Assembly: GCA_003283685.1 (NCBI GenBank)
Contig: QBWD01000003.1
Span: 1 to 63,108 of the forward strand
Length of the DNA stretch: 63,108 bases
Source: Prochlorococcus sp. AG-315-D17
GTDB lineage: Bacteria; Cyanobacteriota; Cyanobacteriia; PCC-6307; Cyanobiaceae
Direction: 5' to 3'
Each line of letters starts with the position of its first letter. Position 1 is the first letter of the stretch. The notes beneath the pieces were generated by a model. The model saw nothing but the letters and a program-made list of their open reading frames with translations, searched no databases and was not told the DNA's origin. The position numbers were made by a program, and so were the translations under genes. Positions 37,545-46,762 of the stretch are shown piece by piece.

Positions 37545-38399
37545 GTGGACATCAAAACAGTTATTTTGCAGTTCATTTGTCCTGATAGGCCAGGCTTAGT
37601 AAGTGAGTTGGCTGGTTGGATTGCAAGTAAGAATGGGAATATTAGACATGCTGATCACCATACTGATTCCGATGCTAAATTATTCTTAAGCCGAATTGAG
37701 TGGGATTTTGATGGTTTTTCGCTTGATAAGAATGAGATTAAGAATGAAGTTATCTTACTTGAGGAACGATTAGCAGGTAGGGCTGTATTGACTTTTTCTA
37801 ATGAATTCCCAAACGTCGCAATTTTTGTTAGTAAACAAAGTCATTGTTTGGTTGACCTTTTATGGAGAATAAAGTTGGGTGAGCTTCCTATGCGTGTTCC
37901 GTTAGTTATTTCCAATCACTCAAGTTTAGAGGCAGTTTGTAAAGGATTTGATGTACCTTTTAAACTTGTGGAAGTTGATAAAAATAATAAGTTAGATTCT
38001 GAAAATCAGATTTTAGATTTATTGGTTGAATACAAAATTGAGTTGGGAGTGTTAGCAAAATATATGCAGATTTTGAGTGGATCTTTTTTAGAAAAGTTTC
38101 CATATTTAATTAATATTCATCATTCCTTTCTTCCTGCTTTTAAAGGTGCTCAACCATATCATCAGGCCTGGGAGAGAGGAGTCAAATTAATTGGCGCAAC
38201 TGCTCATTATGTTACTGAGGATCTTGATGCGGGTCCGATCATAGAGCAAACAATAGCTAACGTTAGTCATCGCGATGAAGTTTCTGATTTGATCAGAAAG
38301 GGTAGAGATCTGGAGAGATTAGCGTTAGCAAGGGCTTTAAGATTACATTTACGACGACAAGTCATTGTTTATAGGGGTAGAACAGCTGTATTTATATGA
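37545..38399 (+). CDS. purU: Formyltetrahydrofolate deformylase
   Basis: PurU hydrolyses 10-formyl-THF to formate and THF. Residues of about 1-85 are an ACT regulatory domain, beginning DIKTVILQFICPDRPGLVSE. Residues of about 90-284 are a formyltransferase fold with NIHHSFLPAFKGAQPYHQA near 203 and the catalytic-aspartate block DLDAGPIIEQ near 228. The start is a GTG at 37545. It can feed formate to PurT. The stop overlaps the next gene's ATG in an ATGA, implying translational coupling to a membrane protein of unrelated type. Confidence 0.95.
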   Translation: MDIKTVILQFICPDRPGLVSELAGWIASKNGNIRHADHHTDSDAKLFLSRIEWDFDGFSLDKNEIKNEVILLEERLAGRAVLTFSNEFPNVAIFVSKQSHCLVDLLWRIKLGELPMRVPLVISNHSSLEAVCKGFDVPFKLVEVDKNNKLDSENQILDLLVEYKIELGVLAKYMQILSGSFLEKFPYLINIHHSFLPAFKGAQPYHQAWERGVKLIGATAHYVTEDLDAGPIIEQTIANVSHRDEVSDLIRKGRDLERLALARALRLHLRRQVIVYRGRTAVFI

Positions 38400-39694
38400 T
38401 AAAAAATGCTTTACTTTTTAGAGAAAAGATTTATTTACCAGAGAATTTAGGTTGGCGCTGCTTTCAACTAGGAGTATTTTTTCTTCCATCTAGTGCATTC
38501 ATTTCCTATATCTTTTTGTTTATCGCTCTAATAGAAGGAAGTTATAAAAGCAGAGAGTCTTATTGGTCGGAATTTTGGAACTATCCGTTAGTTCTTATAT
38601 CTATTCTCATGATTCTTGGTTCTTTTCGAGCCCAGACTGGTTCGCTAGCTTTCATTGGTCTTTTTAATTGGCTGCCCTTTTTTTGGTGTTTTTGGGGTTT
38701 CCAGCCTTACTTATTAACAGCTGATAAGAGGAAAAATTGTGCATTCTTGCTTTTGGTAGGAAGCTTTCCAGTCTTATTAACTGGATTTGGGCAACTATGG
38801 TTTGGATGGGAAGGCCCATGGGAGCTATTTAACGGTTTAATAATATGGTTTGTTTCTCCTGGTGGTGAACCGTTAGGAAGACTGTCTGGATTATTTGATT
38901 ATGCAAATATCACTGCTGCATGGCTATCAGCTGTTTGGCCATTTTGTTTGGCTTCGTTCTTGCAGCCTTTTATTTTTGGTAAAAATAGAATTTTACCTGG
39001 TTTCTTTTTGGTCTCATTTGTCTTAGCAATGATTTTGACTGATTCTAGAAACGCTTGGGGATCAATATTTTTGGCATTACCTTTGGTCTTTGGCTACTCT
39101 TCATGGATTTGGTTAATACCTTTGATGATTGGCAGTCTGTTTCCAGTTCTTTTAGCTGTTTTACCAGGCGTTGATTTTGGAATTCAACAATTTGCAAGAA
39201 GTGTAGTTCCAGATTCAGTCTGGATGAGATTAAATGATTTGAAATTTGTAGATACTAGATCTTTAGAAGCAACGAGAATAGGTCAATGGAAAATAGCGAT
39301 AAATTTAATTTTTGAAAAACCTTACCTTGGTTGGGGCGCAGCAGCTTTTTCTGTTATTTATCCATTGAGGACTGGTTTGTACCATGGGCATTCACATAAT
39401 TTACCATTAGAGCTTGCTATTAATCATGGTATTATTGTTTCTTTTTTGATTAATATCTTTGTTTTTAGTTTATTAATAGCATCCGCTTATTATGGAATAT
39501 TTAATCAAGATAATACTTCGAAAAATAATTTGTATGAGCGGGCTTGGTTTTCATCTGCATTAATTCTTCTTTGTTTTCATGCTACAGACATGCCTCTTTT
39601 TGATAGTAGAATTAATATATTAGGTTGGATATTCTTAATAGGTCTAAGGTGCATTATCTTAAAACCAAAAATTAGAGATATTGTATCTACTTGA
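38396..39694 (+). CDS. O-antigen ligase/IctB-like membrane protein
   Basis: The 432-residue protein has about ten membrane segments and the O-antigen ligase/polymerase (Wzy_C) pattern. GRLSGLFDYANITAAWL near residue 160, LTDSRNAWGSIF near 207, and RIGQWKIAINLIFEKPYLGWG plus HGHSHNLPLELAINHG near 300-345 match the family's usual blocks (quoted in part). Cyanobacterial relatives include IctB, once proposed in carbon uptake, and polysaccharide ligases. I cannot tell which role applies. It overlaps purU by 4 bases and ends 11 bases from the convergent ClC gene. Confidence 0.8.
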   Translation: MIKNALLFREKIYLPENLGWRCFQLGVFFLPSSAFISYIFLFIALIEGSYKSRESYWSEFWNYPLVLISILMILGSFRAQTGSLAFIGLFNWLPFFWCFWGFQPYLLTADKRKNCAFLLLVGSFPVLLTGFGQLWFGWEGPWELFNGLIIWFVSPGGEPLGRLSGLFDYANITAAWLSAVWPFCLASFLQPFIFGKNRILPGFFLVSFVLAMILTDSRNAWGSIFLALPLVFGYSSWIWLIPLMIGSLFPVLLAVLPGVDFGIQQFARSVVPDSVWMRLNDLKFVDTRSLEATRIGQWKIAINLIFEKPYLGWGAAAFSVIYPLRTGLYHGHSHNLPLELAINHGIIVSFLINIFVFSLLIASAYYGIFNQDNTSKNNLYERAWFSSALILLCFHATDMPLFDSRINILGWIFLIGLRCIILKPKIRDIVST

Positions 39695-39705
39695 TTCCTA
39701 AAGAA

Positions 39706-41073
39706 TTACATAGTTAAGTCTCCTGCTTTCATTTCAATACTAATTTGTCTTTCGTAAATTGAATGTTCATTAAATATTCTTGCAGTAATCAAACTTGCAA
39801 TACAAGTTATCAATAGAGGCTTAAGGATTAGTAAATTCTTTGTTAGAGCAAATGCTAAAAACATAGCAGTTAAAGGTGTTCTTGAGCATCCAGCTACAAA
39901 TCCTCCCATACCTGCGAAGATAAAAGTGGTTGGTACATATCCAGTGATTGTTTCTATCCCTATTTGACTAGCTAGTCCAACTGCACTACCTAATGTCAGC
40001 ATTGGATAGAATAAACCTCCTGGTGCTCCTGATGCAGCAGCAATACCAGATGCTATAAAAAGAGTGATAAAAATGCTTATTGCAATAGGAAAGGTCTGAT
40101 TGTCATTGACAATTAATTTTTGTAATCCTTCGATATTATGGAAAGTTTCTGGGAGATATGAATAGATTAAGCCTAGAAATATTCCCGAAAGAGTCATTCT
40201 GATGACAGATTTATTTTTAAATAATTTATTACCAAGAACTTGCATTCTAAGTACATATTGACAATATAGTTCTGCTAAAATTCCCAGTAGGATTCCTAAT
40301 CCTATTAAGTAGAAGAAATCGATTGGAAGAAAATTGATGATAGGCGTATAAGTTCTTTGCAGTTGGAAACCTAAATTATTAATGAATCCACCAGCATCTT
40401 GGTCAAGTCCAATAGCTTGGAAAATATCTGCCCATGTATCAGCCCAGAATGTTGTGATCATCACTAATAAAAGGACAACTGGTCGAGCTGAATTTAATAA
40501 TTCTTCAATTGCATAAATAAATCCTCCAATAGGTGCGCTAAAAACAGCTGCAATTCCTGCTCCTCCTCCTGCAGCAACTATTACTCTTCGAAAGCCAATA
40601 GGTGCTTTAAGCCACTGTGCCATTTTCCAAGCTACTGATCCCCCCATTTGTACTGCTGGACCTTCTGGGCCTAGTGGAAATCCACTCCCAATTGCAATTA
40701 TCCCAGCAAAAAGTTTAACAATTCCAACTCTCAAGCCCATTGGCACTGCTTTATGGCGAAGATAAGCAATGATGTGACTTACTCCGGCTCCTTTTGCCGC
40801 AGGCGCAAACTTTTTAATGAGTGTTCCTGAAAGAAATCCTCCTAATCCTCCTAATAAAGGAAGAATTATTGAGCGAGGAAGATTTTCTAGAAGATTGCTT
40901 CGATAATTTTCAAGGGTATCAATTCCTGCTTTAAAAAGGACTCCTGTCAGCGCAGCGCCTAAAGCTGTCAGCATTAAAGCAATAACTACTATTAACCATT
41001 TTTGTCTAAGAAGTTTTTTTATACTTTGGCTTGATTTCTTTTGAAAAGAAGTTGTTTTTTTTTCTTTAATCAT
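39706..41073 (-). CDS. ClC-family chloride/proton transporter
   Basis: The 455-residue ClC protein keeps the gating glutamate in PLGPEGPAVQMGG (near residue 140) and the IEE motif of the internal proton glutamate in FIYAIEELLNS. That pattern predicts a Cl-/H+ exchanger rather than a passive channel. The first anion-site motif, usually GSGIP, reads GAGVS, and GGLFYPMLTLG replaces GIFAP, both seen in some bacterial relatives. About ten or more helices are apparent. In the open ocean a role in pH or anion balance is plausible but not shown. Confidence 0.92.
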   Translation of the reverse strand: MIKEKKTTSFQKKSSQSIKKLLRQKWLIVVIALMLTALGAALTGVLFKAGIDTLENYRSNLLENLPRSIILPLLGGLGGFLSGTLIKKFAPAAKGAGVSHIIAYLRHKAVPMGLRVGIVKLFAGIIAIGSGFPLGPEGPAVQMGGSVAWKMAQWLKAPIGFRRVIVAAGGGAGIAAVFSAPIGGFIYAIEELLNSARPVVLLLVMITTFWADTWADIFQAIGLDQDAGGFINNLGFQLQRTYTPIINFLPIDFFYLIGLGILLGILAELYCQYVLRMQVLGNKLFKNKSVIRMTLSGIFLGLIYSYLPETFHNIEGLQKLIVNDNQTFPIAISIFITLFIASGIAAASGAPGGLFYPMLTLGSAVGLASQIGIETITGYVPTTFIFAGMGGFVAGCSRTPLTAMFLAFALTKNLLILKPLLITCIASLITARIFNEHSIYERQISIEMKAGDLTM

Positions 41074-41091
41074 TGAATTAATTTAGTAAGT

Positions 41092-43686
41092 TTATAAAAA
41101 ATAATTCTCTTCTTCTTTTGTTATGGCAAGTCCTTCATCAATAAAGTTTGGTATCTCATGAAAATTTAAATATCTGTATATTTCTTCTGACAAAGGTGAA
41201 ACTTTCTTTGAGGCTATTGAGAGATATTCACTAGGGCTAGGGATATATCCTAATAATGAGCAAACGGCAGCCAGCTCAGCACTTCCTAAGAAGACTTGGG
41301 CACCTTTACCAAGTCTGTTGTTGAAATTACGAGTACTTGTAGAGAAAACAGTTACGTTATCTTCTACCCTTGCCTGATTGCCCATACACAATGAGCATCC
41401 AGGCATTTCCATTCGGCTACCTGCTTGTTCAAAAATCTCATAATATCCTTCTTTTTTTAGAATTTCTTCGTCCATTCTTGTTGGAGGACAAACCCATAGC
41501 GTGGCTAACGTTTTTCCTTCGCCTTCAAGTATTTTGGCTCCTGCTCGATAATGCCCAATATTTGTCATACAAGATCCTATAAAAACTTCTTGAATAGGTG
41601 TACCTGAAACTTCGCTTAAAAGCTTGACGTTATCTGGGTCATTTGGGCAGGCTAAAACAGGTTCATTTAATTCATTTAGATCAATTTCGATAATCGCTGA
41701 ATAATCAGCATCTGGATCTGCTTTTAATAACTGTGGTTTTTTTAGCCAATCTTCCATTTCTTTAATTCGTCGAGAAATTGTTCGGGCATCTTGATATCCT
41801 CTTGCGATCATATTTTTTAGTAAAACTATATTGCTTCTTAAATATTCACTTATTGTTGATTCTGATAACTGAATAGTACATCCAGCACATGATCTTTCCG
41901 CACTGGCATCGGTAAGTTCAAAAGCTTGTTCTAGTTTTAAATCTGGAAGCCCTTCAATTTCTAATATTTTTCCATTGAATACATTAATTTTGTTAGCTTT
42001 TTCTACAGTTAAAAGTCCTTTTTGTATTGCCATCAAAGGAATGACATTAACTACATCTCTTAGTGTTACACCAGGATTTAAGGATCCTTGAAAACGAACT
42101 AAAACTGACTCTGGCATATCTAAAGGCATTGAGCCAATAGCAGCAGCAAATGCAACTACACCTGACCCTCCTGGGAAAGAGATACCTAAAGGAAAACGAG
42201 TATGACTATCTCCACCTGTTCCTACTGTGTCAGGTATTAGCATACGATTTAACCAGCTGTGAATAATTCCATCTCCTGGCTTTAATGCTATTCCTCCTCT
42301 TTCTTCAAAGAAATCAGGCAGTTCTTTTTGAGTTTTTATATCTACTGGTTTGGGATAGGCTGCCGTATGACAAAAACTCTGCATGACTAAATCAGCAGAG
42401 AACCCTAGGCAGGCTAATTCTTTCATTTCATCTCTAGTCATTGGTCCTGTGGTGTCTTGACTCCCGACTGTTGCCATGACTGGTTCACAACTTGAACCAG
42501 GCAGCACTCCTTTTAAACCGCATGCTTTCCCAACAATTTTCTGAGCTTGAGTAAACCCATGATTGGAGAGAGGTGGTTGTCCAGGTCGAATGAAAAGGTT
42601 AGAAGCATCCAGTTTTAATTTTGCTCTAACTTTGTCAGTTAAGGCTCTTCCAATCATTAGTGGAATTCTTCCGCCAGCACGAACTTCATCTGTAATGGTT
42701 TGAGGTGCTAGATCAAATGTTGAAATGAGCTTTTCTTTTTTGTCTTGAGTCTTTGCTCTTTTTACTTTTCCTTCATAAGGGAAAATAGTTATGATATCGC
42801 CTGTTTTTAGTTTGCTGACATCACATTCAATAGGGAGTGCTCCAGAATCTTCAGCAGTATTAAAGAAAATAGGAGCAATTTTCCCACCTAAAATAACTCC
42901 CCCTCCTCGTTTGTTTGGTACATAGGGTATATCTTCTCCGGTATGCCAAAGGACGGAATTTATAGCTGATTTTCTTGAACTACCTGTTCCTACTACATCA
43001 CCAACATATGCAATAGGGTGGCCTTTCTGTTTGAGATCCTTAATTGTGTTCAAGGCATTTGGATCTCGACTTTCCAACATTGCTAAGGCATGTAATGGAA
43101 TATCTGGCCTAGTTGTTGCATGAGTAGCAGGAGATAGGTCATCTGTATTTGTCTCGCCTTCGACTTTAAAAACCGTTACAGTTATTTCTTTTTCTAAGGG
43201 ATTCTTAGTTGTAAACCATTCTCCTTCTGACCAACTATTGACTATTTTCTTTGCATATTGATTGTTTTGTGCCAGTTCAAAAATGTCGTTTAAAGCGTCA
43301 TATACTAAAAGTGTTTTACTAAGTCCTTCACAAGCGCATTCTGCTAATTCTGTATCTTTTAATTTAAGTATATCTATTAAAGCTCCTACGTTATATCCCC
43401 CAATCATTGTGCCTAAAAGTTGAGTTGCTTTCAAAGGAGATATGAATGGGCTTGTTAATTCTCCTTGAGCTATTGAGCTTAGCCAGTTTGCTTTGACATA
43501 AGAAGCTTTATCCACTCCTGGAGGAATACGATTAATTAATAGATCAAGTAAAAAGTTTTTGTCTATTTTTTTATTTGGTTTTTCAAGTAATAAAGTTAAT
43601 GCCTGTGTTTGCTCTGCATCTAAAGGTAAAGGAGGTATCCCTAAGGCCTTCCTTTCTTCAACATGTTTTAGGTAATCATTTAGCAT
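41092..43686 (-). CDS. acnB: Aconitate hydratase B
   Basis: AcnB interconverts citrate and isocitrate through a [4Fe-4S] cluster, and in other bacteria also binds RNA when the cluster is lost. The 864-residue protein has the AcnB layout: an N-terminal HEAT-like region (about 1-160), the swivel domain, then the catalytic part. Cluster cysteines appear in SCAGCTIQLSES near residue 600, and in CSLCMGNQARVED near residue 765; GSCMTNIGHYRAG is near 700. It is followed by the ClC gene after 18 bases and is divergent from the DAHP synthase gene. Confidence 0.97.
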   Translation of the reverse strand: MLNDYLKHVEERKALGIPPLPLDAEQTQALTLLLEKPNKKIDKNFLLDLLINRIPPGVDKASYVKANWLSSIAQGELTSPFISPLKATQLLGTMIGGYNVGALIDILKLKDTELAECACEGLSKTLLVYDALNDIFELAQNNQYAKKIVNSWSEGEWFTTKNPLEKEITVTVFKVEGETNTDDLSPATHATTRPDIPLHALAMLESRDPNALNTIKDLKQKGHPIAYVGDVVGTGSSRKSAINSVLWHTGEDIPYVPNKRGGGVILGGKIAPIFFNTAEDSGALPIECDVSKLKTGDIITIFPYEGKVKRAKTQDKKEKLISTFDLAPQTITDEVRAGGRIPLMIGRALTDKVRAKLKLDASNLFIRPGQPPLSNHGFTQAQKIVGKACGLKGVLPGSSCEPVMATVGSQDTTGPMTRDEMKELACLGFSADLVMQSFCHTAAYPKPVDIKTQKELPDFFEERGGIALKPGDGIIHSWLNRMLIPDTVGTGGDSHTRFPLGISFPGGSGVVAFAAAIGSMPLDMPESVLVRFQGSLNPGVTLRDVVNVIPLMAIQKGLLTVEKANKINVFNGKILEIEGLPDLKLEQAFELTDASAERSCAGCTIQLSESTISEYLRSNIVLLKNMIARGYQDARTISRRIKEMEDWLKKPQLLKADPDADYSAIIEIDLNELNEPVLACPNDPDNVKLLSEVSGTPIQEVFIGSCMTNIGHYRAGAKILEGEGKTLATLWVCPPTRMDEEILKKEGYYEIFEQAGSRMEMPGCSLCMGNQARVEDNVTVFSTSTRNFNNRLGKGAQVFLGSAELAAVCSLLGYIPSPSEYLSIASKKVSPLSEEIYRYLNFHEIPNFIDEGLAITKEEENYFL

Positions 43687-43745
43687 TTTTTGTTCTCTTT
43701 CGAATGTGATTGGTTAGAGGTCTTTCTATTTTCATTTTTTACAAT

Positions 43746-43826
43746 CTCATGTTTATCTCATGAAAATTCTGATAATGCAAGTTATTGCCCCCTCATGACT
43801 AATAATTCTCTAATCTTATACTCATG
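43746..43826. promoter_or_regulatory. Four CTCATG repeats upstream of DAHP synthase
   Basis: CTCATG occurs at 43746, 43757, 43792 and 43821, all in the same direction, in the 152-base gap between acnB and the DAHP synthase gene. The first two are 11 bases apart, about one helical turn. They could be regulator half-sites or chance. The last precedes the start codon by 13 bases. Confidence 0.25.
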
Positions 43827-43838
43827 AACAGTTTTTAA

Positions 43839-44924
43839 ATGTCCACCTCTTCATCTTTTTCAGTGGTGGATAGCACCTCAGACCTTCATGTGGTCGAAAC
43901 TCGTCCATTGATGTCCCCATCATTACTTCACAAGGACTTGCCAATATACCAGGAAGCCTCTGAATTGATTTCTGGTACTCGAAAAGAAATTCAATCAATT
44001 CTTCGAGGAGATGATTCAAGACTATTGGTAATTGTAGGTCCATGTTCAGTCCATGATGTTCATGCTGCGATTGAGTATGCAGATCGATTAGTGCCTTTGC
44101 GATCTCGTTATAAGGATCAATTAGAAATTGTGATGCGTGTTTATTTCGAGAAACCTCGTACCACAGTTGGCTGGAAAGGACTTATTAATGATCCTCACCT
44201 TGATGATTCTTATGATATTAATACCGGGCTAAGAAGAGCTAGGAGATTATTACTTGATTTAGCGCGAAAGGGAATGCCTGCAGCAACTGAATTACTTGAT
44301 CCAGTTGTGCCTCAATATATTGCTGATTTAATAAGCTGGACTGCTATTGGAGCGAGAACTACAGAAAGTCAAACTCATAGAGAAATGGCTTCAGGTTTAT
44401 CTATGCCAGTGGGATACAAAAATGGTACTGATGGAACAGCAACGATTGCTATTAATGCAATGCAAGCTGCTTCCAGGCCACATCATTTCTTAGGGATTAA
44501 TACTGATGGTCATGCTTCCATTGTAAGTACAACTGGTAATCCAGATGGACATCTTGTTTTGAGAGGGGGGAAAAATGGAACTAATTACCATTGTGAGGCA
44601 ATTAAATCAGTAGCTCAAGAGTTGGAACAATTTAAATTGCCACAAAGAGTGATGGTTGACTGTAGTCATGGCAATTCAAATAAGGATTTTCGTAGACAAT
44701 CCGAAGTTTTACGATCTGTTTCCACACAATTAAAGGAAGGGTCAAAATATGTGATGGGCATCATGCTTGAGAGTCATCTTCTTGAAGGGAACCAGAAATT
44801 AAGTTCAGATTTATCACAACTTAATTATGGACAAAGTGTGACGGATGCTTGTATAGATTTTTCTACAACTGAAATTTTGTTGGAAGAATTGGCCGAATCA
44901 GTGAGAGCAATATCTGTGAGTTAG
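43839..44924 (+). CDS. aroG: 3-deoxy-7-phosphoheptulonate synthase (DAHP synthase, AroF/G/H type)
   Basis: This enzyme joins phosphoenolpyruvate and erythrose 4-phosphate, the entry to the shikimate pathway. The 361-residue protein is of the short class I-alpha type, with LLVIVGPCSVHD near residue 64, GARTTESQTHREMASGLSMP near 167, VGYKNGTDGT near 188, and a metal cysteine in MVDCSHGNSNK. E. coli has three feedback isoenzymes of this type (AroF, AroG, AroH); the effector here cannot be told, so the symbol is by family. The start chosen is the ATG at 43839. Confidence 0.94.
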   Translation: MSTSSSFSVVDSTSDLHVVETRPLMSPSLLHKDLPIYQEASELISGTRKEIQSILRGDDSRLLVIVGPCSVHDVHAAIEYADRLVPLRSRYKDQLEIVMRVYFEKPRTTVGWKGLINDPHLDDSYDINTGLRRARRLLLDLARKGMPAATELLDPVVPQYIADLISWTAIGARTTESQTHREMASGLSMPVGYKNGTDGTATIAINAMQAASRPHHFLGINTDGHASIVSTTGNPDGHLVLRGGKNGTNYHCEAIKSVAQELEQFKLPQRVMVDCSHGNSNKDFRRQSEVLRSVSTQLKEGSKYVMGIMLESHLLEGNQKLSSDLSQLNYGQSVTDACIDFSTTEILLEELAESVRAISVS

Positions 44925-44928
44925 ATTT

Positions 44929-45582
44929 TTATGTCCCTAATAGCCATATTGCAGTACAAGTAACTCCAATCGGAACAGTTATATTATCAATTCCCCATGG
45001 ACTAATCTGTTCCAATCCGGTAGCTATTAATGATATAACTATAATTTCTAGTGGTTGAAAATTTAGAGTGTTTATTTGAGATATAGCTATTGTTGTAATG
45101 GCTACAATTACACCCATTGTTAATGTTCCAGCTGTTGATTTTGTTTGGCCAAGCACTAACCATTTTCGGGATCTAACTGATTTCCCTATTAATCCTGCCA
45201 TTCCATCGCCAAAAGCCATTGAAAGTACTCCTAAAGAAACAGTTGAAGCATATTTAGGCCAAAAGAGAAGAAGTAAAATAGTTATACTTATCCCATAAGC
45301 TATTGTTCCAAAACTTTTTCTTTTTATATCTTCAATAGCCGGAAGAAGGTGAAATTGATAATTGAGTCCAAGAGCTATAGTAATAAAAGCAGCAGCAGAA
45401 ACAGCGATATTTTTAGGTAAGTCAAATAACCATGCTAAAAGTATGACTGGACCAGTACCAATATGAATTATTTTTCTACTTAACTCTTCTCTTTTTGGAA
45501 AGTAATTTTTACACAATAAAGCAGTCAATAAAACTAGTCCTATCCATATAGCTATAATAAAAATAGCATTTTGAGTAGCCAA
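44929..45582 (-). CDS. Phytol kinase-like membrane protein
   Basis: The 217-residue protein is polytopic with about six or seven hydrophobic segments and belongs to the SEC59/VTE5 polyprenol kinase family. The family blocks SRKIIHIGTGPVIL near residue 35 and LSMAFGDGMAGLIGKSVRS near 120 are visible. In cyanobacteria such proteins phosphorylate phytol freed from chlorophyll, feeding tocopherol and phylloquinone synthesis. It starts 3 bases after the sigma factor stop, so the two are probably cotranscribed. Dolichol-type specificity cannot be excluded from sequence alone. Confidence 0.88.
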   Translation of the reverse strand: MATQNAIFIIAIWIGLVLLTALLCKNYFPKREELSRKIIHIGTGPVILLAWLFDLPKNIAVSAAAFITIALGLNYQFHLLPAIEDIKRKSFGTIAYGISITILLLLFWPKYASTVSLGVLSMAFGDGMAGLIGKSVRSRKWLVLGQTKSTAGTLTMGVIVAITTIAISQINTLNFQPLEIIVISLIATGLEQISPWGIDNITVPIGVTCTAIWLLGT

Positions 45583-45585
45583 AGC

Positions 45586-46608
45586 TTATGCAGCTTGTTG
45601 ATGGGTAGTCATTACCCTTAATTTCAAGATAGCTTTTGCTTCAAGTTGTCTGACACGTTCTCTAGATACATTTATTTGTCGACCAATTTCTGCAAGTGTT
45701 AGAGGTTCTTCTCCATCAAGACCAAACCTTAGTTTCATAATTTTTTGCTCTCGTTCGTTTAATTGAGATAACCACCCACCTAAATGTTCTTTTTGAATAC
45801 TTCTGTCCATTCCTTCCATGGGCTCATTGTAATTTGGATCTGGGATCAATTCTCCAAGAGTACTTCGATCTTCTTCTCCTCTTGCATGTGCATCTAGAGA
45901 TGCGCATGGTGCACTTTGAGATATCAGATCTTCCAAGTCTTGTGGTTCAATACCCATTGCACTAGCGAGCTCTAACCGATTTGGTTGTCTTCCGAATCGA
46001 TGGGATAATTCACGAGAAATTCGCCGCATTTTCGAAAGCTTTTCACTGATATGTATTGGGAGTCGAATAGTTCTAGCACTGTTATCAATTGCCCGAGTCA
46101 TTCCTTGACGTATCCACCAATATGCATATGTTGAGAATTTATATCCCATAGCTGGATCGAACTTGTCAACTGCTCTTTCAAGACCTATTGCACCTTCTTG
46201 AACTAAATCTAGAAGTTCTAGTCCTTGATTTTGATATTTCTTAGCGACACTGACCACTAGTCGAAGGTTCGCTGCCATCATGCGATCTCTCGCACGTTTT
46301 CCCATCTTTATTTTATGTTTTTGACGTGCCGTTCGTTTGTCAATCTCAAGACTTAATAAGTCTTTCATTTGTTGGACATGGTGTGCTAGCTCAATTTCCT
46401 CAGCAGGAGTCAATAGAGGAACTCTTCCAATACTGGTCAGATAGAAACCTATTGAGTCGGTAGCTAAACGATTACTTTGCTTACGTGAAGTCCGAGATTT
46501 TTGGCTACGTACATTTGCTGTAAGTAGATTTTTTGCTGTCTTTGCCAATTTAGATTTATCTGATGAAACATCAGAAGAATCTTTGGCAGATTCCAGAGGG
46601 ATCCCCAT
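45586..46608 (-). CDS. Group 2 sigma-70 family RNA polymerase sigma factor
   Basis: The protein (340 residues from the ATG at 46608) is a non-essential-type sigma-70 factor. A variable N-terminus (about 1-50) is followed by region 1.2 (SIGFYLTSIGRVPLLTPAEE), region 2 (LLDLVQEGAIGLERAVDKFD and YAYWWIRQGMTRAID), region 3 and region 4 (TLAEIGRQINVSRERVRQLE). Its short length and the lack of an extended 1.1 fit cyanobacterial group 2 factors. AGGAGG at 46617-46622 on the minus strand is spaced 8 bases from the ATG and 5 from an upstream GTG at 46611. A candidate promoter is at 46699-46727. Confidence 0.93.
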   Translation of the reverse strand: MGIPLESAKDSSDVSSDKSKLAKTAKNLLTANVRSQKSRTSRKQSNRLATDSIGFYLTSIGRVPLLTPAEEIELAHHVQQMKDLLSLEIDKRTARQKHKIKMGKRARDRMMAANLRLVVSVAKKYQNQGLELLDLVQEGAIGLERAVDKFDPAMGYKFSTYAYWWIRQGMTRAIDNSARTIRLPIHISEKLSKMRRISRELSHRFGRQPNRLELASAMGIEPQDLEDLISQSAPCASLDAHARGEEDRSTLGELIPDPNYNEPMEGMDRSIQKEHLGGWLSQLNEREQKIMKLRFGLDGEEPLTLAEIGRQINVSRERVRQLEAKAILKLRVMTTHQQAA

Positions 46609-46698
46609 CACCCTGGCCTCCTAATATTAGATTTAATAAGAAGTTAGCACTTTTAATGAAAAGATGACTAATTGAAATGAAAAATTTATGAGATTGCT

Positions 46699-46727
46699 TA
46701 TAAATAGGTATAAACCACATTTTCAAA
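46699..46727 (-). promoter_or_regulatory. Candidate sigma-70 promoter of the sigma factor gene
   Basis: On the minus strand, TTGAAA (46727-46722) is followed after 17 bases by TTATAA (46704-46699). The spacing is ideal, and the site is about 90 bases upstream of the start. It is a consensus match only. Confidence 0.35.
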
Positions 46728-46762
46728 CTAGATGTTGTTTGTACTAAGAAAATGGTTTGAAA

